NCBI GenBank assembly: GCA_900470155.1
Contig: UBZT01000009.1
Span: 639,522-703,521 of the forward strand
DNA length: 64,000 bases
Source of the DNA: Hyphomicrobiales bacterium
GTDB lineage: Bacteria; Pseudomonadota; Alphaproteobacteria; Rhizobiales; Rhizobiaceae
Reading direction: 5' to 3'
The notes beneath the pieces were generated by a model. The model worked only from the letters and a program-made list of their open reading frames with translations. It did no database searches and had not been told where the DNA came from. The translations under genes and the position numbers were made by a program. This document shows positions 9,078 through 18,201 of this stretch, in pieces (within the stretch, counting starts at the first letter, position 1; every line of letters starts with the position of its first letter).

Positions 9078-10772
9078 ATGAGCAGTCTCGAACACCGCAT
9101 TGACCAGGGTGTCGGCCGCGAACCCGCCGACATCGTCCTGAAAGGCGGACGCTTCTTCGATCTGGTCACCGGCGAACTCGTTTCTTCCGACATCGCCATC
9201 TGCGGCGATACCGTCGTCGGCACCTGTGGCACCTATGTCGGGCGCGAGGAAATCGACATCGCCGGCCGCATCGTCGTCCCCGGTTTCATCGACACCCACC
9301 TGCATATCGAAAGCTCGCTGGTGACGCCGCACGAGTTCGACCGCTGTGTCCTGCCCTATGGGGTCACCACCGTGATCTGCGACCCGCACGAGATTGCCAA
9401 TGTTCTTGGCACCGAAGGCATCCAGTTCTTCCTCGACAGTGCCGAACAGACGATCATGGACATCCGCGTCCAGCTCTCGTCCTGCGTGCCGGCCACACAT
9501 CTGGAGACTGCAGGCGCCGACTTGCCGATCGAGCGCCTGCTGCCGTTCCGTGATCACCGGAAGGTCATCGGCCTTGCCGAATTCATGAATTTTCCCGGCG
9601 TGATCCACAAGGATCCGATTTGCATGGCCAAGCTCGAAGCCTTCCAGGGCGGCCATATCGACGGTCATGCCCCACTGCTGCGTGGGCTCGATCTGAACGG
9701 TTATCTCGCAGCCGGCATCCGCACCGAGCACGAATGCACCACAGCCGAAGAGGCCATGGAGAAGATCCGCAAGGGCATGCATATCCTCGTCCGTGAGGGC
9801 TCCGTTTCCAAGGATCTGCATGCGCTGATGCCGATCATCACCGAGCGTCTGTCGCCGTTTCTCGCGTTGTGCACCGACGACCGCAACCCGCTCGACATCG
9901 CCGAGGAAGGCCATCTCGACTACATGATCCGCACGGCAATCGCCCATGGCGTCGATCCGCTCGCCATCTACCGCGCCGCCTCGATTTCGGCCGCCCGTGC
10001 CTTCGGGCTCCGTGACCGTGGCCTTGTTGCGCCCGGCTGGCGTGCCGATCTGGTCGTGGTCGACAGCCTGGAAAACTGCAAGGCCGAGATCGTCTTTGCC
10101 GGCGGCCGACGTGTTACCGCAGAACTCTTTGCCACCCGAAAGCCCGTCGCGGCCGTCGGGCTCGACAGCGTCAGGGCGCGCGTCGTCAAATCGGCCGATT
10201 TCGGTGTGCCGGTGACGGAAGGCGAGACCCCGGTCATGGGTGTGCTTCCCGGCAAGATCATCACCGAATACCGCCGCTACCGCCTGCCCTCCTCCGGCAA
10301 CCAGACGACCGTCGATCTCGCAAACGATATCATCAAGGTCGCCGTCATCGAGCGCCACGGCAAGAACGGTAACCATGCCAACGGCTTCGTCCAGGGTTTT
10401 GGCCTGAAGAAAGGCGCGATCGCCTCGACCGTCGGTCATGACAGCCACAACATCTGCGTCGTTGGCGTCTCGGAAGACGACATGGCCATTGCTGCCAATC
10501 GACTGGGCGAAATCAAGGGCGGCTTTGTCGTCGTCGAGGACGGCAGGGTGACCGGCGAAATCCCGCTACCCGTCGCCGGCCTGATGAGCCTCGAGCCCTA
10601 TGAAAGCGTCCGCGACACGCTGCACGAACTGCGCAAGGCGGCCTATGCGCTCGGCACGACCCTGCAGGAGCCTTTCCTCCAGGTCGCCTTCCTGCCGCTG
10701 CCGGTCATCCCGCACCTGAAGATCTCCGACAAGGGCATGGTCGATGTCGACAAATTCTGCCTGATTGGATGA
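9078..10772 (+). CDS. ade: Adenine deaminase
   Basis: Converts adenine to hypoxanthine plus ammonia, the entry of adenine into the purine breakdown encoded further along this window. The 564-residue amidohydrolase has the metal-binding motif DTHLHIESS (about 74-82), the EFMNFPGV segment, GHAPLL and CTDDRNP (about 263-269) with the catalytic/metal aspartate, plus the C-terminal half typical of bacterial adenine deaminases with GHDSHNI. Length matches the family. GGAG lies about 9 bases before the start. The YefM/YoeB pair follows directly. Confidence 0.93.
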   Translation: MSSLEHRIDQGVGREPADIVLKGGRFFDLVTGELVSSDIAICGDTVVGTCGTYVGREEIDIAGRIVVPGFIDTHLHIESSLVTPHEFDRCVLPYGVTTVICDPHEIANVLGTEGIQFFLDSAEQTIMDIRVQLSSCVPATHLETAGADLPIERLLPFRDHRKVIGLAEFMNFPGVIHKDPICMAKLEAFQGGHIDGHAPLLRGLDLNGYLAAGIRTEHECTTAEEAMEKIRKGMHILVREGSVSKDLHALMPIITERLSPFLALCTDDRNPLDIAEEGHLDYMIRTAIAHGVDPLAIYRAASISAARAFGLRDRGLVAPGWRADLVVVDSLENCKAEIVFAGGRRVTAELFATRKPVAAVGLDSVRARVVKSADFGVPVTEGETPVMGVLPGKIITEYRRYRLPSSGNQTTVDLANDIIKVAVIERHGKNGNHANGFVQGFGLKKGAIASTVGHDSHNICVVGVSEDDMAIAANRLGEIKGGFVVVEDGRVTGEIPLPVAGLMSLEPYESVRDTLHELRKAAYALGTTLQEPFLQVAFLPLPVIPHLKISDKGMVDVDKFCLIG

Positions 10773-10790
10773 GCATTGGCAAAAGGTCCA

Positions 10791-10814
10791 ACTTGTACCA
10801 TATTGGGGACAAGT
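10791..10814. promoter_or_regulatory. Inverted repeat, likely operator of the YefM/YoeB pair
   Basis: ACTTGTACC (10791-10799) faces GGGACAAGT (10806-10814), 8 of 9 positions complementary, 12 bp before the antitoxin start codon and overlapping the probable promoter. The left arm contains TGTAC, close to the TGTACA core that YefM-YoeB complexes bind in E. coli. Confidence 0.5.
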
Positions 10815-10826
10815 CTGGAGGCGGCC

Positions 10827-11090
10827 ATGGACACGATCTTCTTTTCAAAAGCACGCGCGGAACTGGCAGGCCTTCTCGACAAGGTCAACGATGACGCTGC
10901 AGCGATAGAAATCCTGCGCCGCGACAAACCATCGGCCGTGTTGATGGGCAAAGATGAATATGACAGCCTGATGGAGACGATCCATCTTCTATCGTCCCCT
11001 GCGAATGCTGAACGTCTTCTACGCGCCGGTGAGGATATCCGCCAAGGCCGCTATGAACCGATCGAAATGAAGACGCTGCTGGGAGCCTGA
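10827..11090 (+). CDS. Antitoxin of the Phd/YefM family
   Basis: 87 residues. The N-terminal part (KARAELAGLLDKVNDD) is the Phd/YefM DNA-binding fold, and AVLMGKDEYDSLMETIHLLSSP is the conserved linker of YefM-type antitoxins. The C-terminal tail should wrap the toxin. It neutralises the YoeB toxin encoded 2 bp downstream and, with it, represses the operon. The start at 10827 is chosen because CTGGAGG precedes it and the family begins there; an upstream in-frame extension to 10776 would run through the operator-like repeat. Confidence 0.9.
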   Translation: MDTIFFSKARAELAGLLDKVNDDAAAIEILRRDKPSAVLMGKDEYDSLMETIHLLSSPANAERLLRAGEDIRQGRYEPIEMKTLLGA

Positions 11091-11092
11091 CG

Positions 11093-11359
11093 ATGCGGCT
11101 CGCCTTTACCGGTGATGGCTGGCGGGACTATCTCTATTGGCAGCAGACGGATCGGAAAACGCTGGAGCGGATCAACGATCTCATTCGCGACACCCTTCGC
11201 CAGCCTTTTGACGGCAAAGGAAAGCCAGAGCCGCTGAAAGGGACACTGAAGGGCTTTTGGTCGCGCCGCATTACGCAGGAACACCGGCTGGTCTATCAGA
11301 TAATCGGAAACGGCGACGACCAGATGGTCGTCGTTGCGCAATGTCGCTATCACTATTGA
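11093..11359 (+). CDS. yoeB: Toxin YoeB (ribosome-dependent mRNA endonuclease)
   Basis: 88-residue RelE-superfamily toxin that cuts mRNA in the ribosomal A site. It aligns by eye along its length with E. coli YoeB: DYLYWQ, the GKGKPEPLK segment with Glu46, GFWSRRITQEHRLVY with Arg65, and a C-terminal CRYHY giving His87 and Tyr88 (His83/Tyr84 in E. coli, shifted by a 4-residue insertion). All catalytic residues are present, so the toxin looks intact. It lies 2 bp after the antitoxin stop. Confidence 0.95.
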   Translation: MRLAFTGDGWRDYLYWQQTDRKTLERINDLIRDTLRQPFDGKGKPEPLKGTLKGFWSRRITQEHRLVYQIIGNGDDQMVVVAQCRYHY

Positions 11360-11369
11360 GAAGAGCTTG

Positions 11370-12158
11370 ATGACCGCTGATCTGAGTTCGAAAACCCTCG
11401 CCAATCTCCGCCAGCGCCTTGCCAGCCTCTATTTCGGCCATCATACCGCAGCGATCCGCTTCCAGGTGGCGCTGATGGTCATCGATCTCGCGATCATCGG
11501 CTTTTTTCTCGCCGGCCCCTATCTGCGCGATCGGCCGACCTATCTGATTCTCGACTACGGCATCGCCATCTGGATTGCCCTGGAACTTGCCGCCCAATGG
11601 TCGGCCTCTTCCAGCACGCGGCGCTTTGCGAGCAAGCCGATGACCTGGGTCGATATCTTCGTTCTCGGGACGCTGCTATTTCCGCAGTGGCTGTTCAACT
11701 TCGCCTTCCTGCGCGTCGCCCGCATCTGGGCAGTGGTGCAGCGGCCGGTGTTCACGTTGATGCTGCGCCGCCTTGGCCTGCGCGAACAGGTCGACGTCGT
11801 CACCGCGTTCATCAACCTTCTGGTCTTTCTTTTCCTGGTGACCGGCTTTGTCTACACTTTCTTCTTTTATGCAGAAGATGCAGGAACCGGCTTCATCGAT
11901 GCACTGTATTTCACTGTCGCGACCGTGACCACCACCGGCTTCGGCGATATCACGCTTCCCGGCACAACGGGCAAGCTGACCTCCATCGTCACCATGATCA
12001 TCGGAATTTCGCTCTTCGTCCGCCTCGCCCAGGCGATCGTCCGGCCTTACAAGGTGTCGTTCCCCTGTCCCGAATGCGGGCTGCAGCGCCATGATGCCGA
12101 CGCGGTCCATTGCAAGGCCTGCGGCAATGTCTTGAACATTCCGGACGAGGGCATGTAA
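11370..12158 (+). CDS. Potassium-channel-like membrane protein with C-terminal zinc ribbon
   Basis: 262 residues if started at the ATG 11370 (GAGAAGAG upstream); an earlier ATG at 11334 would overlap yoeB by 26 bp. Several hydrophobic segments (about 30-215) form a voltage-gated-channel-like domain ending in a pore loop with TVTTTGFGDI (about 184-193), the potassium selectivity filter. After the last membrane segment comes a short cytoplasmic tail with two CxxC pairs (CPEC near 232 and CKAC near 248), a zinc-ribbon. The canonical Arg-rich voltage sensor is not obvious. The tail could bind metal and gate the channel; that is inference. Confidence 0.8.
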   Translation: MTADLSSKTLANLRQRLASLYFGHHTAAIRFQVALMVIDLAIIGFFLAGPYLRDRPTYLILDYGIAIWIALELAAQWSASSSTRRFASKPMTWVDIFVLGTLLFPQWLFNFAFLRVARIWAVVQRPVFTLMLRRLGLREQVDVVTAFINLLVFLFLVTGFVYTFFFYAEDAGTGFIDALYFTVATVTTTGFGDITLPGTTGKLTSIVTMIIGISLFVRLAQAIVRPYKVSFPCPECGLQRHDADAVHCKACGNVLNIPDEGM

Positions 12159-12182
12159 CCCTCGCCCGGCATGGATCGGCAA

Positions 12183-12419
12183 TCAGTGCCTGTAAAGCAC
12201 CATGCCCGCGTGATACAGAATGTCGCTGCGGAACTCGCCATCGGCGATGAAGCCGCTGTCATCCCAATAGTTGATCTGACTGCCGCGCACCTCGTAGCGT
12301 CCTTCATAGGCACGCTCGCGGCTGCCGCGACCCTCGATGTAACGGCCGCTCGGCAGAAGTTCGTGACGGATGTGGCCGTCTCCGGTGACCCACAATCCGA
12401 CGTAAGGGTGAGTTGCCAT
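12183..12419 (-). CDS. Atu4866-family protein
   Basis: 78 residues, resembling the small single-domain Atu4866 family first solved from Agrobacterium: HPYVGLWVTGDGHIRHELLP, GRYEVRGSQINYWDD and a C-terminal hydrophobic segment. The fold is a small beta-barrel of unknown role. GGAGA precedes the chosen ATG at 12419. The same frame stays open upstream, and from an ATG at 12554 it would add 45 residues containing one strong membrane segment (LVALIVSFSFIAFFVLVPI), so a membrane-anchored 123-residue form is possible. It is divergent from the AraC-type gene at 12881, which may control it. Confidence 0.75.
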   Translation of the reverse strand: MATHPYVGLWVTGDGHIRHELLPSGRYIEGRGSRERAYEGRYEVRGSQINYWDDSGFIADGEFRSDILYHAGMVLYRH

Positions 12420-12880
12420 GTCTTTCTCCTGACTGGTCGTGGGAACTGACTGCTGCCTGTCCGCTCGGATCGGCACCAGCACAAAAAAAGCAATGAATGA
12501 GAATGAAACGATCAGCGCGACAAGTCCGGATGAGACGTTTGTGAACTCAGCCATTGAGGCCGTATCTCCGTTCATCCGCGTCGCGCCGCGCGACACAGGT
12601 TTGCCGGATCGTCGCAAACACGCGTCGTGTCCTCGATTGTGTCCAGCGCAATGGGCTTTCCAGCAGGTATTGAAATGCAGCCATGGAAACATCCTCCTGG
12701 GTCTCGGGTCCGCCGCCCGTCGGCAGACCATCCCCATATGGGAAGCGCTTCCTGCGAAGTGGTAGAACAGACGCCCGAAAGGATTGCACAATCCTCCGAA
12801 TTGCACGATAGTCCGATTGGCCAGGAACCCAACCGTTCCTAACTAGCTGTCAGACCAACGGCAATACAAGGCTTTGACGC
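12420..12880. other. 461-bp divergent region between Atu4866-family gene and AraC gene
   Basis: Holds the promoters of both divergent genes. The minus strand stays open in frame with the Atu4866 gene through most of it, including a codable membrane segment at 12420-12554. I see no other gene and no clear operator pair. Confidence 0.5.
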
Positions 12881-13792
12881 ATGGACAGCATGACAGCACG
12901 AACGACATTGCGGGACATGATTGCACGACACGCCAAGGATGAAGGGGTGCACGAGACGGCAGTGCCACGCTTGACGCTCGTCAGGGCAAGCCAGCCCACA
13001 GAGCCCTTGCATGCCGTCCACAAGCCCTCGATCTGCATGATCGCGCAGGGCCGCAAACGATTGAAACTCTGCGAAAATCTGATGGAATACGGGGCGGGAA
13101 GCCATCTGGTGGCATCCCTCGACTTGCCGGTTGTCGGCCATGTTTGCGAAGCCAGTGCCGAAGAGCCATATCTGTGCCTGCGGCTCGATCTTGATCTGGC
13201 GCTTCTCGGCACCCTGGTGCTCGAGATGAATGCGCCGATCGCCCAGACCGCCCCCTCCTGCAAGGCCCTGGGCGTGGCCGAAACGCCGGCCGCGTTGCAC
13301 GATGCAGCGGTCCGCCTCGTTGCCCTGCTCGACCGGCCACAGGATATACCCTTCCTTGCGCCCCTGGTGGAACGCGAACTCTTGTACCTTCTGCTGCGCG
13401 GCGAACACGCCGGCCTGCTGCATCAGATGCTGACGCCGAACCACCGTCTGCAGAACGTCAACCGTGCGATCGGCTGGATACGCAACAACTTCCACCGGCC
13501 GTTTTCGATCGACCAGCTGGCGCAGGAGGCGCGCATGAGCAGCTCATCGCTGCATGAACATTTTCGCGCCATGACCAATATGAGCCCGTTGCAATACCAG
13601 AAACAACTGCGGCTGCAGGAAGCCCGCAGGCTGATCCTGACGGAAGCGCTGGATGCAGCAAGCGCCGGGCGTCGGGTCGGCTACGACAGCCCGTCGCAGT
13701 TCAGCCGGGAATACCGCCGCCAGTTTGGCGCGCCGCCTCTCACCGATGTCAGCCGGCTCAAAAGCCAGCCGGAGCAGTTGGCCGAAGCCTGA
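12881..13792 (+). CDS. AraC-family transcriptional regulator
   Basis: 303 residues: an N-terminal AraC_N cupin-like domain (about 20-180; KPSICMIAQGRKRL) and a C-terminal double helix-turn-helix (about 195-290; FSIDQLAQEARMSSSSLHEHFRAM and the second motif FSREYRRQFG). Regulators of this subtype often control a neighbouring oxidoreductase or a small secreted or beta-barrel protein; here the divergent Atu4866-family gene is the natural target. A second in-frame ATG at 12890 is also possible. Its stop is 3 bp from the convergent alpha-glucosidase stop. Confidence 0.88.
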   Translation: MDSMTARTTLRDMIARHAKDEGVHETAVPRLTLVRASQPTEPLHAVHKPSICMIAQGRKRLKLCENLMEYGAGSHLVASLDLPVVGHVCEASAEEPYLCLRLDLDLALLGTLVLEMNAPIAQTAPSCKALGVAETPAALHDAAVRLVALLDRPQDIPFLAPLVERELLYLLLRGEHAGLLHQMLTPNHRLQNVNRAIGWIRNNFHRPFSIDQLAQEARMSSSSLHEHFRAMTNMSPLQYQKQLRLQEARRLILTEALDAASAGRRVGYDSPSQFSREYRRQFGAPPLTDVSRLKSQPEQLAEA

Positions 13793-13795
13793 CCT

Positions 13796-15457
13796 TCAGA
13801 TCTTGGCGCAGAAACCGTCCAGCGCATCGAGGTGCACGACCCCGTCCTTGAGATGCGCATGCAGACCCGGCAACGGCAGGACCTGCTTCACGCTCAGATG
13901 GTCCGGCAGCGAGAACTCCTGTGGACCGCGACGCAGGTTGAAGAGGAACAGCAGCCGCTCTTCGCCCTTGCTGCGGGTGAAGGCGAGCACATCCTCGTTG
14001 GTCGCGAGGAAATGCATGTCGCCGTCTGCCAGTGCCGCATGCTCCTTGCGGAACGCCAAGGCTTCGCGGTAGTGCCAGAGCACCGAGGCCTTGTCCTTTT
14101 CCTGCGCATCGACGGCCAGGGCCTGATGGTCCGCCGGCACAGGCAGCCAAGGCTTGCCGGTGGAGAAACCGGCCTGCTTCTTGGCTTTGTCCCAGACCAT
14201 CGGGGTGCGGCATCCGTCGCGCCCCTTGAAGGCCGGCCAGAAGCGGATGCCGTAGGGATCGCGCAGATCCTCGAACTGCAGTTCTGCCTCCTGAAGGCCC
14301 AGTTCTTCACCCTGATACAGGCACACAGAACCGCGCAGCGTCGACAGCACGCTGATCGCCAGCTTGGCGACCGCCGCCCGCTCGTCGGCATTCTGCATGA
14401 AGCGGCTGACGTGGCGGTTCACATCATGGTTGGAGAAGGCCCAGCACACCCAGCCGTCGGCCACCTGATTCTGGAACGACTGGACGCAATGGCGGATATG
14501 CGACGGGGTGAAATCGGGTCCGAGCAGGTCGAACGTGTAGCACATATGCAGCTTGTCGCCGCCAGCCGTATAGGCGGCCACGGTCTTCAGCGACCGCGCG
14601 CCGTCCCCGACTTCGCCGACCGTCGTTCGCCCCTCATACTGGTCGAGAAGCGCCCGGAAGCGCTTGAGGAACTCGATATTCTCCGGCTGCGTCTTGTCGT
14701 AGAGATGGCTCTGCATGCCATAGGGATTGACGTCGGGCGCATCGAGGCCGGCATCGTCGCTGTCGGGCGCATGCGGCGGGTTATCGCGCAGCTCCTTGTC
14801 GTGGAAATAATAGTTCACCGTATCGAGACGGAAGCCGTCGACGCCGCGGTCCAGCCAGAACTTCACCGTTTCCAGCAACGCGTGCTGGACTTCCTTGTTG
14901 TGAAAATTGAGGTCAGGCTGCGAACCGAGGAAGTTGTGCATGAAATACTGCTTGCGCACGCCGTCCCATTCCCAGGCCGGTCCACCGAAAACAGAAAGCC
15001 AGTTGTTCGGCGCCGTGCCGTCCGGCTTTGCCGCCGCCCAGACATACCAATCGGCTTTCGGATTGTCGCGGCTCGCCCGGCTTTCCTTGAACCACGGATG
15101 CTGGTCTGACGTGTGCGAAATCACCTGGTCGATCATCACCTTCAGCCCCAGCCGATGCGCCTCGTTCATCATCGCGTCGAAATCGGCCAGTGTCCCGAAC
15201 ATCGGATCGACATCGCAGTAGTCGGACACGTCATACCCCATGTCGGCCATCGGCGAGGTGAAGAAAGGCGATAGCCAGATCGCATCGACACCCAGCGATG
15301 CGATATAGGGCAACCGATCTGTAATGCCCTTGATATCGCCTATGCCGTCGCCGTTGGTATCCTGGAAGGAACGCGGATAGACCTGATAGATCACCGCCCC
15401 GCGCCACCAGTCTGTCGTCTTTGCGGTGGCGGCAGTCTTGGTGGTGCTCTTGGTCAT
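13796..15457 (-). CDS. aglA: Alpha-glucosidase, glycoside hydrolase family 13
   Basis: 553-residue cytoplasmic oligo-1,6-glucosidase/alpha-glucosidase-type enzyme. The GH13 catalytic triad is visible: Asp212 in GFRLDTVN, Glu282 in VGEVGDG and Asp345 in FSNHDVNR. AVIYQVYPRSF near the start is also diagnostic. The frame is open 79 codons upstream, but the ATG at 15457 has AAAAGGA before it and matches the family start. In Sinorhizobium the aglA enzyme acts with an AglEFG alpha-glucoside transporter; no transporter or LacI-type regulator is next to it here, so the symbol rests on sequence only. Sucrose, maltose or trehalose are likely substrates. Confidence 0.88.
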   Translation of the reverse strand: MTKSTTKTAATAKTTDWWRGAVIYQVYPRSFQDTNGDGIGDIKGITDRLPYIASLGVDAIWLSPFFTSPMADMGYDVSDYCDVDPMFGTLADFDAMMNEAHRLGLKVMIDQVISHTSDQHPWFKESRASRDNPKADWYVWAAAKPDGTAPNNWLSVFGGPAWEWDGVRKQYFMHNFLGSQPDLNFHNKEVQHALLETVKFWLDRGVDGFRLDTVNYYFHDKELRDNPPHAPDSDDAGLDAPDVNPYGMQSHLYDKTQPENIEFLKRFRALLDQYEGRTTVGEVGDGARSLKTVAAYTAGGDKLHMCYTFDLLGPDFTPSHIRHCVQSFQNQVADGWVCWAFSNHDVNRHVSRFMQNADERAAVAKLAISVLSTLRGSVCLYQGEELGLQEAELQFEDLRDPYGIRFWPAFKGRDGCRTPMVWDKAKKQAGFSTGKPWLPVPADHQALAVDAQEKDKASVLWHYREALAFRKEHAALADGDMHFLATNEDVLAFTRSKGEERLLFLFNLRRGPQEFSLPDHLSVKQVLPLPGLHAHLKDGVVHLDALDGFCAKI

Positions 15458-15557
15458 CGAGAAATCCTTTTGGCGGGAATCAGCGGCGGGACGCAGTCCA
15501 TGTACTATAGGTGAGCACAGCGCCTGCGCGAGTGGCAATTGAGGTGTCACATGAAGA

Positions 15558-15575
15558 CTGACATCAAGCTGTAAT
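15558..15575 (+). promoter_or_regulatory. Candidate PHO box upstream of the glycosyltransferase
   Basis: CTGACAT-CAAG-CTGTAAT: two 7-base direct repeats with 4 bases between, the architecture of the 18-bp rhizobial PhoB box (CTGTCAT-N4-CTGTCAT), one mismatch per half-site. It lies 84-101 bp upstream of the preferred glycosyltransferase start and 101-118 bp upstream of the divergent alpha-glucosidase start. Confidence 0.6.
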
Positions 15576-15658
15576 GTTCCACCGCCATATCGTTTGCAGG
15601 AAAAACTTGCAGGAATCGCTCCAAGCCCGTGATGCGATTCCGGAAAACGCGATCCGCC

Positions 15659-16735
15659 ATGCCGAGACTGACCATCGTCACCGATGCCTGGCACCCGCAG
15701 GTCAACGGCGTGGTGCGCTCGATCGAAAACACCAATCGCGAACTCGCCAGGATGGGTGTCACGGTTTCCATGATCACGCCGGAGCCGTTCTCCAGCATAC
15801 CCATGCCGACCTATCCGGAAATCCGTCTATCGCTTGCCATGCCCGGCCAGGTGGGCCGGATGATCAAGAGCCAACAGCCCGACTATGTGCATATCGCCAC
15901 CGAAGGCCCGCTCGGTTTGATGGCCCGGCATTGGTGTATCCGCAACAAGCAGCCGTTTTCCACCAGTTACCACACCCGCTTTCCCGAATATGTCGCGGCC
16001 CGCCTGCCGGTTCGCGCATCGTGGCTCTATGCCTATGTGCGCTGGTTCCACAATCGCAGCGGCGCCTGCATGGTGGCAACAGAGAGCCTGCGCCAGGAAC
16101 TTTCGGGCCTCGGTGTGAAGAACCTCTGCCTGTGGAGCCGTGGTATCGATACCGAGAATTTCCACCCGCGCCCGAAAAGCGAAAAGCCATTCGGCCTGCC
16201 GCGCCCGATCTTCATGACGGTCGGCCGTGTCGCGGTGGAAAAGAACCTCTCCGCCTTCCTCGATCTCGATCTGCCGGGCTCGAAAGTGGTGGTCGGCGAT
16301 GGCCCTGCCCGCGCCGAACTGCAGGCGCGCTATCCGGATGTGCATTTCACCGGCGTCAAGCATGGCGAAGATCTGGCCGGGGCCTATGCCGAGGCCGACG
16401 TCTTTGTCTTTCCATCGAAGACCGACACATTCGGCAATACGATCCTCGAAGCGTTGGCATCCGGCGTTCCGGTCGCTGCCTATCCCGTGACAGGCCCGGT
16501 CGACATCATTCCCCAGGGCTCGACCGCTGGAGCCCTGGACAAGGATCTGCAGGTCGCTTGCCTCAGCGCCTTGCAGGGTTCACCCGAGGCCGCGCGGGCG
16601 CTGGCTGAAACCTTTTCCTGGCAAGCGGCCACGGAACAGTTCTTCGACAATGTCGTGGAAGCCAGGACACAAAGGCGCAAACGCGGCCTGCGGCAGCGGC
16701 TCAGCACAAGGTCTGCCGATGCCGATGCCATTTAG
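15659..16735 (+). CDS. GT4-family glycosyltransferase, possibly a phosphate-stress glycolipid synthase
   Basis: 358-residue GT-B retaining glycosyltransferase. The N-terminal domain begins RLTIVTDAWHPQVNGVVRS (sugar-lipid transferase type). The C-terminal nucleotide-sugar domain includes VGRVAVEKNL, VGDGPARAEL and the FVFPSKTDTFGNTILEALASG motif (about 258-279), whose EX7E-type glutamates bind the donor. It resembles glycosyltransferases that add glucose or glucuronate to diacylglycerol when Agrobacterium is starved of phosphate (Agt type); the PHO-box-like site upstream supports that, but the substrate is inferred. Alternative starts are GTG 15629 and ATG 15632; the family-like start at 15659 is used though its ribosome site is weak. 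Confidence 0.82.
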   Translation: MPRLTIVTDAWHPQVNGVVRSIENTNRELARMGVTVSMITPEPFSSIPMPTYPEIRLSLAMPGQVGRMIKSQQPDYVHIATEGPLGLMARHWCIRNKQPFSTSYHTRFPEYVAARLPVRASWLYAYVRWFHNRSGACMVATESLRQELSGLGVKNLCLWSRGIDTENFHPRPKSEKPFGLPRPIFMTVGRVAVEKNLSAFLDLDLPGSKVVVGDGPARAELQARYPDVHFTGVKHGEDLAGAYAEADVFVFPSKTDTFGNTILEALASGVPVAAYPVTGPVDIIPQGSTAGALDKDLQVACLSALQGSPEAARALAETFSWQAATEQFFDNVVEARTQRRKRGLRQRLSTRSADADAI

Positions 16736-16744
16736 CAAACGCGG

Positions 16745-18163
16745 TTAGCGCTTCCGCTTGCGATTCTCGAACGGGTTGTCGCTCGCCTTGAAATGGATGC
16801 GGATCGGAACGCCCGGCATCTCGAAATCATTGCGCAGGCCATTCGTCAGGTAACGGATATAGCTTTCCGGAACCGCTTCCGGTCGCGTGCAGGAAATCAT
16901 GAACGCCGGCGGGCGCGCCTTGATCTGCGTCATGTATTTCAGCTTCAGGCGTCGGCCGGATACCGCCGGTGGCGGATGCTGGATCTGCTGCGTATCGAGC
17001 CAGCGGTTGAGCTTGGCGGTCGAGATACGACGGTTCCACACGCGGTCCGTATCGATCACCGCCTGCATCAGTTTCTCGAGGCCATAGCCTGTCTGGCCGG
17101 AGATCGGAACAGCACGAATGCCACGCGCCTGCGCCAGCAGACGATCGGTCTTCTCGCGCAATTCGGCCAGAACGGCCTGTGGATCCTCGACCAGGTCCCA
17201 TTTGTTGAATGCCAGAACCGCAGCACGGCCTTCGCGGATCACCAGATCGACTAGCTGCAGGTCCTGCTTCTCGAACGGAATGGTCGAATCGAACACGATG
17301 ACAACCGTTTCGGCAAAGCGGATCGAGCGCAGCGCATCGGCGACCGAGAGCTTTTCAAGCTTCTCCTGGACGCGCGCCTTCTTGCGCATCCCTGCCGTGT
17401 CGAACATCTTGATCATCCGGCCGCGCCAGTCCCACTCGACCGAAATGCTGTCGCGGGTAATGCCGGCTTCCGGTCCCGTCAGCAAACGGTCTTCACCGAG
17501 AAAACGATTGATCAGCGTCGACTTGCCGGCATTCGGGCGGCCGATAATGGCCACGCGCAGCGGCTTGCTGTCGTCATATTCCGGCTCGTAGTCGTCGTCG
17601 AAATCCTCTTCACCGCGCAGGTCAACGTCGGTTTCCGGCTCATCGATCTCTTCCGGGAAGGCCACATCCTCGCCGATCGCCTCGACGATGGCATCGCGCA
17701 GATCGATCATGCCCTGGCCGTGTTCGGCCGAAATCGGAACCGGTTCGCCAAGACCGAGCGTGTAAGCATCGTAGAAGCCGCCATCGGAACCCTTGGCTTC
17801 CGACTTGTTGGCGACCAGCACCACAGGCTTGCCGCGCCGGCGCAGCAATTCGCCGAATGTCTTGTCGAGCGGCGTCAGGCCGAATTTGGCATCGACCACG
17901 AACAGCGTCAGATCCGCGTCGTCGATCGCCAGTTCGGTCTGGGCGCGCATGCGGCCCTCAAGCGTGTCCGGTCCGGTCTCTTCCAGACCGGCAGTGTCGA
18001 TGATGGTGAAACGCAGGTCCACGAGCTTGGCATCGCCCGGACGCCGGTCGCGGGTGACCCCTGGCGTGTCATCGACAAGCGCCAGCTTCTTGCCAACCAG
18101 ACGGTTGAACAGCGTCGACTTGCCGACATTTGGGCGCCCGACGATGGCGACGGTGAAACTCAT
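16745..18163 (-). CDS. der: Ribosome-assembly GTPase Der (EngA)
   Basis: Essential double-GTPase for 50S ribosome maturation, 472 residues. The first G domain starts [13 protein letters not shown] (about 8-20) with DTPGVTRD and NKSE; the second has [13 protein letters not shown] (about 211-223) with DTAGMRKK and NKWD. A C-terminal KH-like domain ends in [10 protein letters not shown]. An acidic linker (about 165-200) separates the G domains, as in alphaproteobacterial Der. The ATG at 18163 is preceded by AAGGAC; the frame is open 47 codons further but those residues overlap the upstream gene's end and match no family. The yfgM-like gene lies 38 bp upstream on the same strand. Confidence 0.96.
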   Translation of the reverse strand: MSFTVAIVGRPNVGKSTLFNRLVGKKLALVDDTPGVTRDRRPGDAKLVDLRFTIIDTAGLEETGPDTLEGRMRAQTELAIDDADLTLFVVDAKFGLTPLDKTFGELLRRRGKPVVLVANKSEAKGSDGGFYDAYTLGLGEPVPISAEHGQGMIDLRDAIVEAIGEDVAFPEEIDEPETDVDLRGEEDFDDDYEPEYDDSKPLRVAIIGRPNAGKSTLINRFLGEDRLLTGPEAGITRDSISVEWDWRGRMIKMFDTAGMRKKARVQEKLEKLSVADALRSIRFAETVVIVFDSTIPFEKQDLQLVDLVIREGRAAVLAFNKWDLVEDPQAVLAELREKTDRLLAQARGIRAVPISGQTGYGLEKLMQAVIDTDRVWNRRISTAKLNRWLDTQQIQHPPPAVSGRRLKLKYMTQIKARPPAFMISCTRPEAVPESYIRYLTNGLRNDFEMPGVPIRIHFKASDNPFENRKRKR

Positions 18164-18201
18164 GAAACTTCGTCCTTCCGGGCGCAGGCGCCCAAGCTGG
18201 C

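Noticed and set aside
9039..10448. 469-codon open frame on the minus strand
   Set aside because: Antisense to adenine deaminase, whose catalytic motifs are intact.
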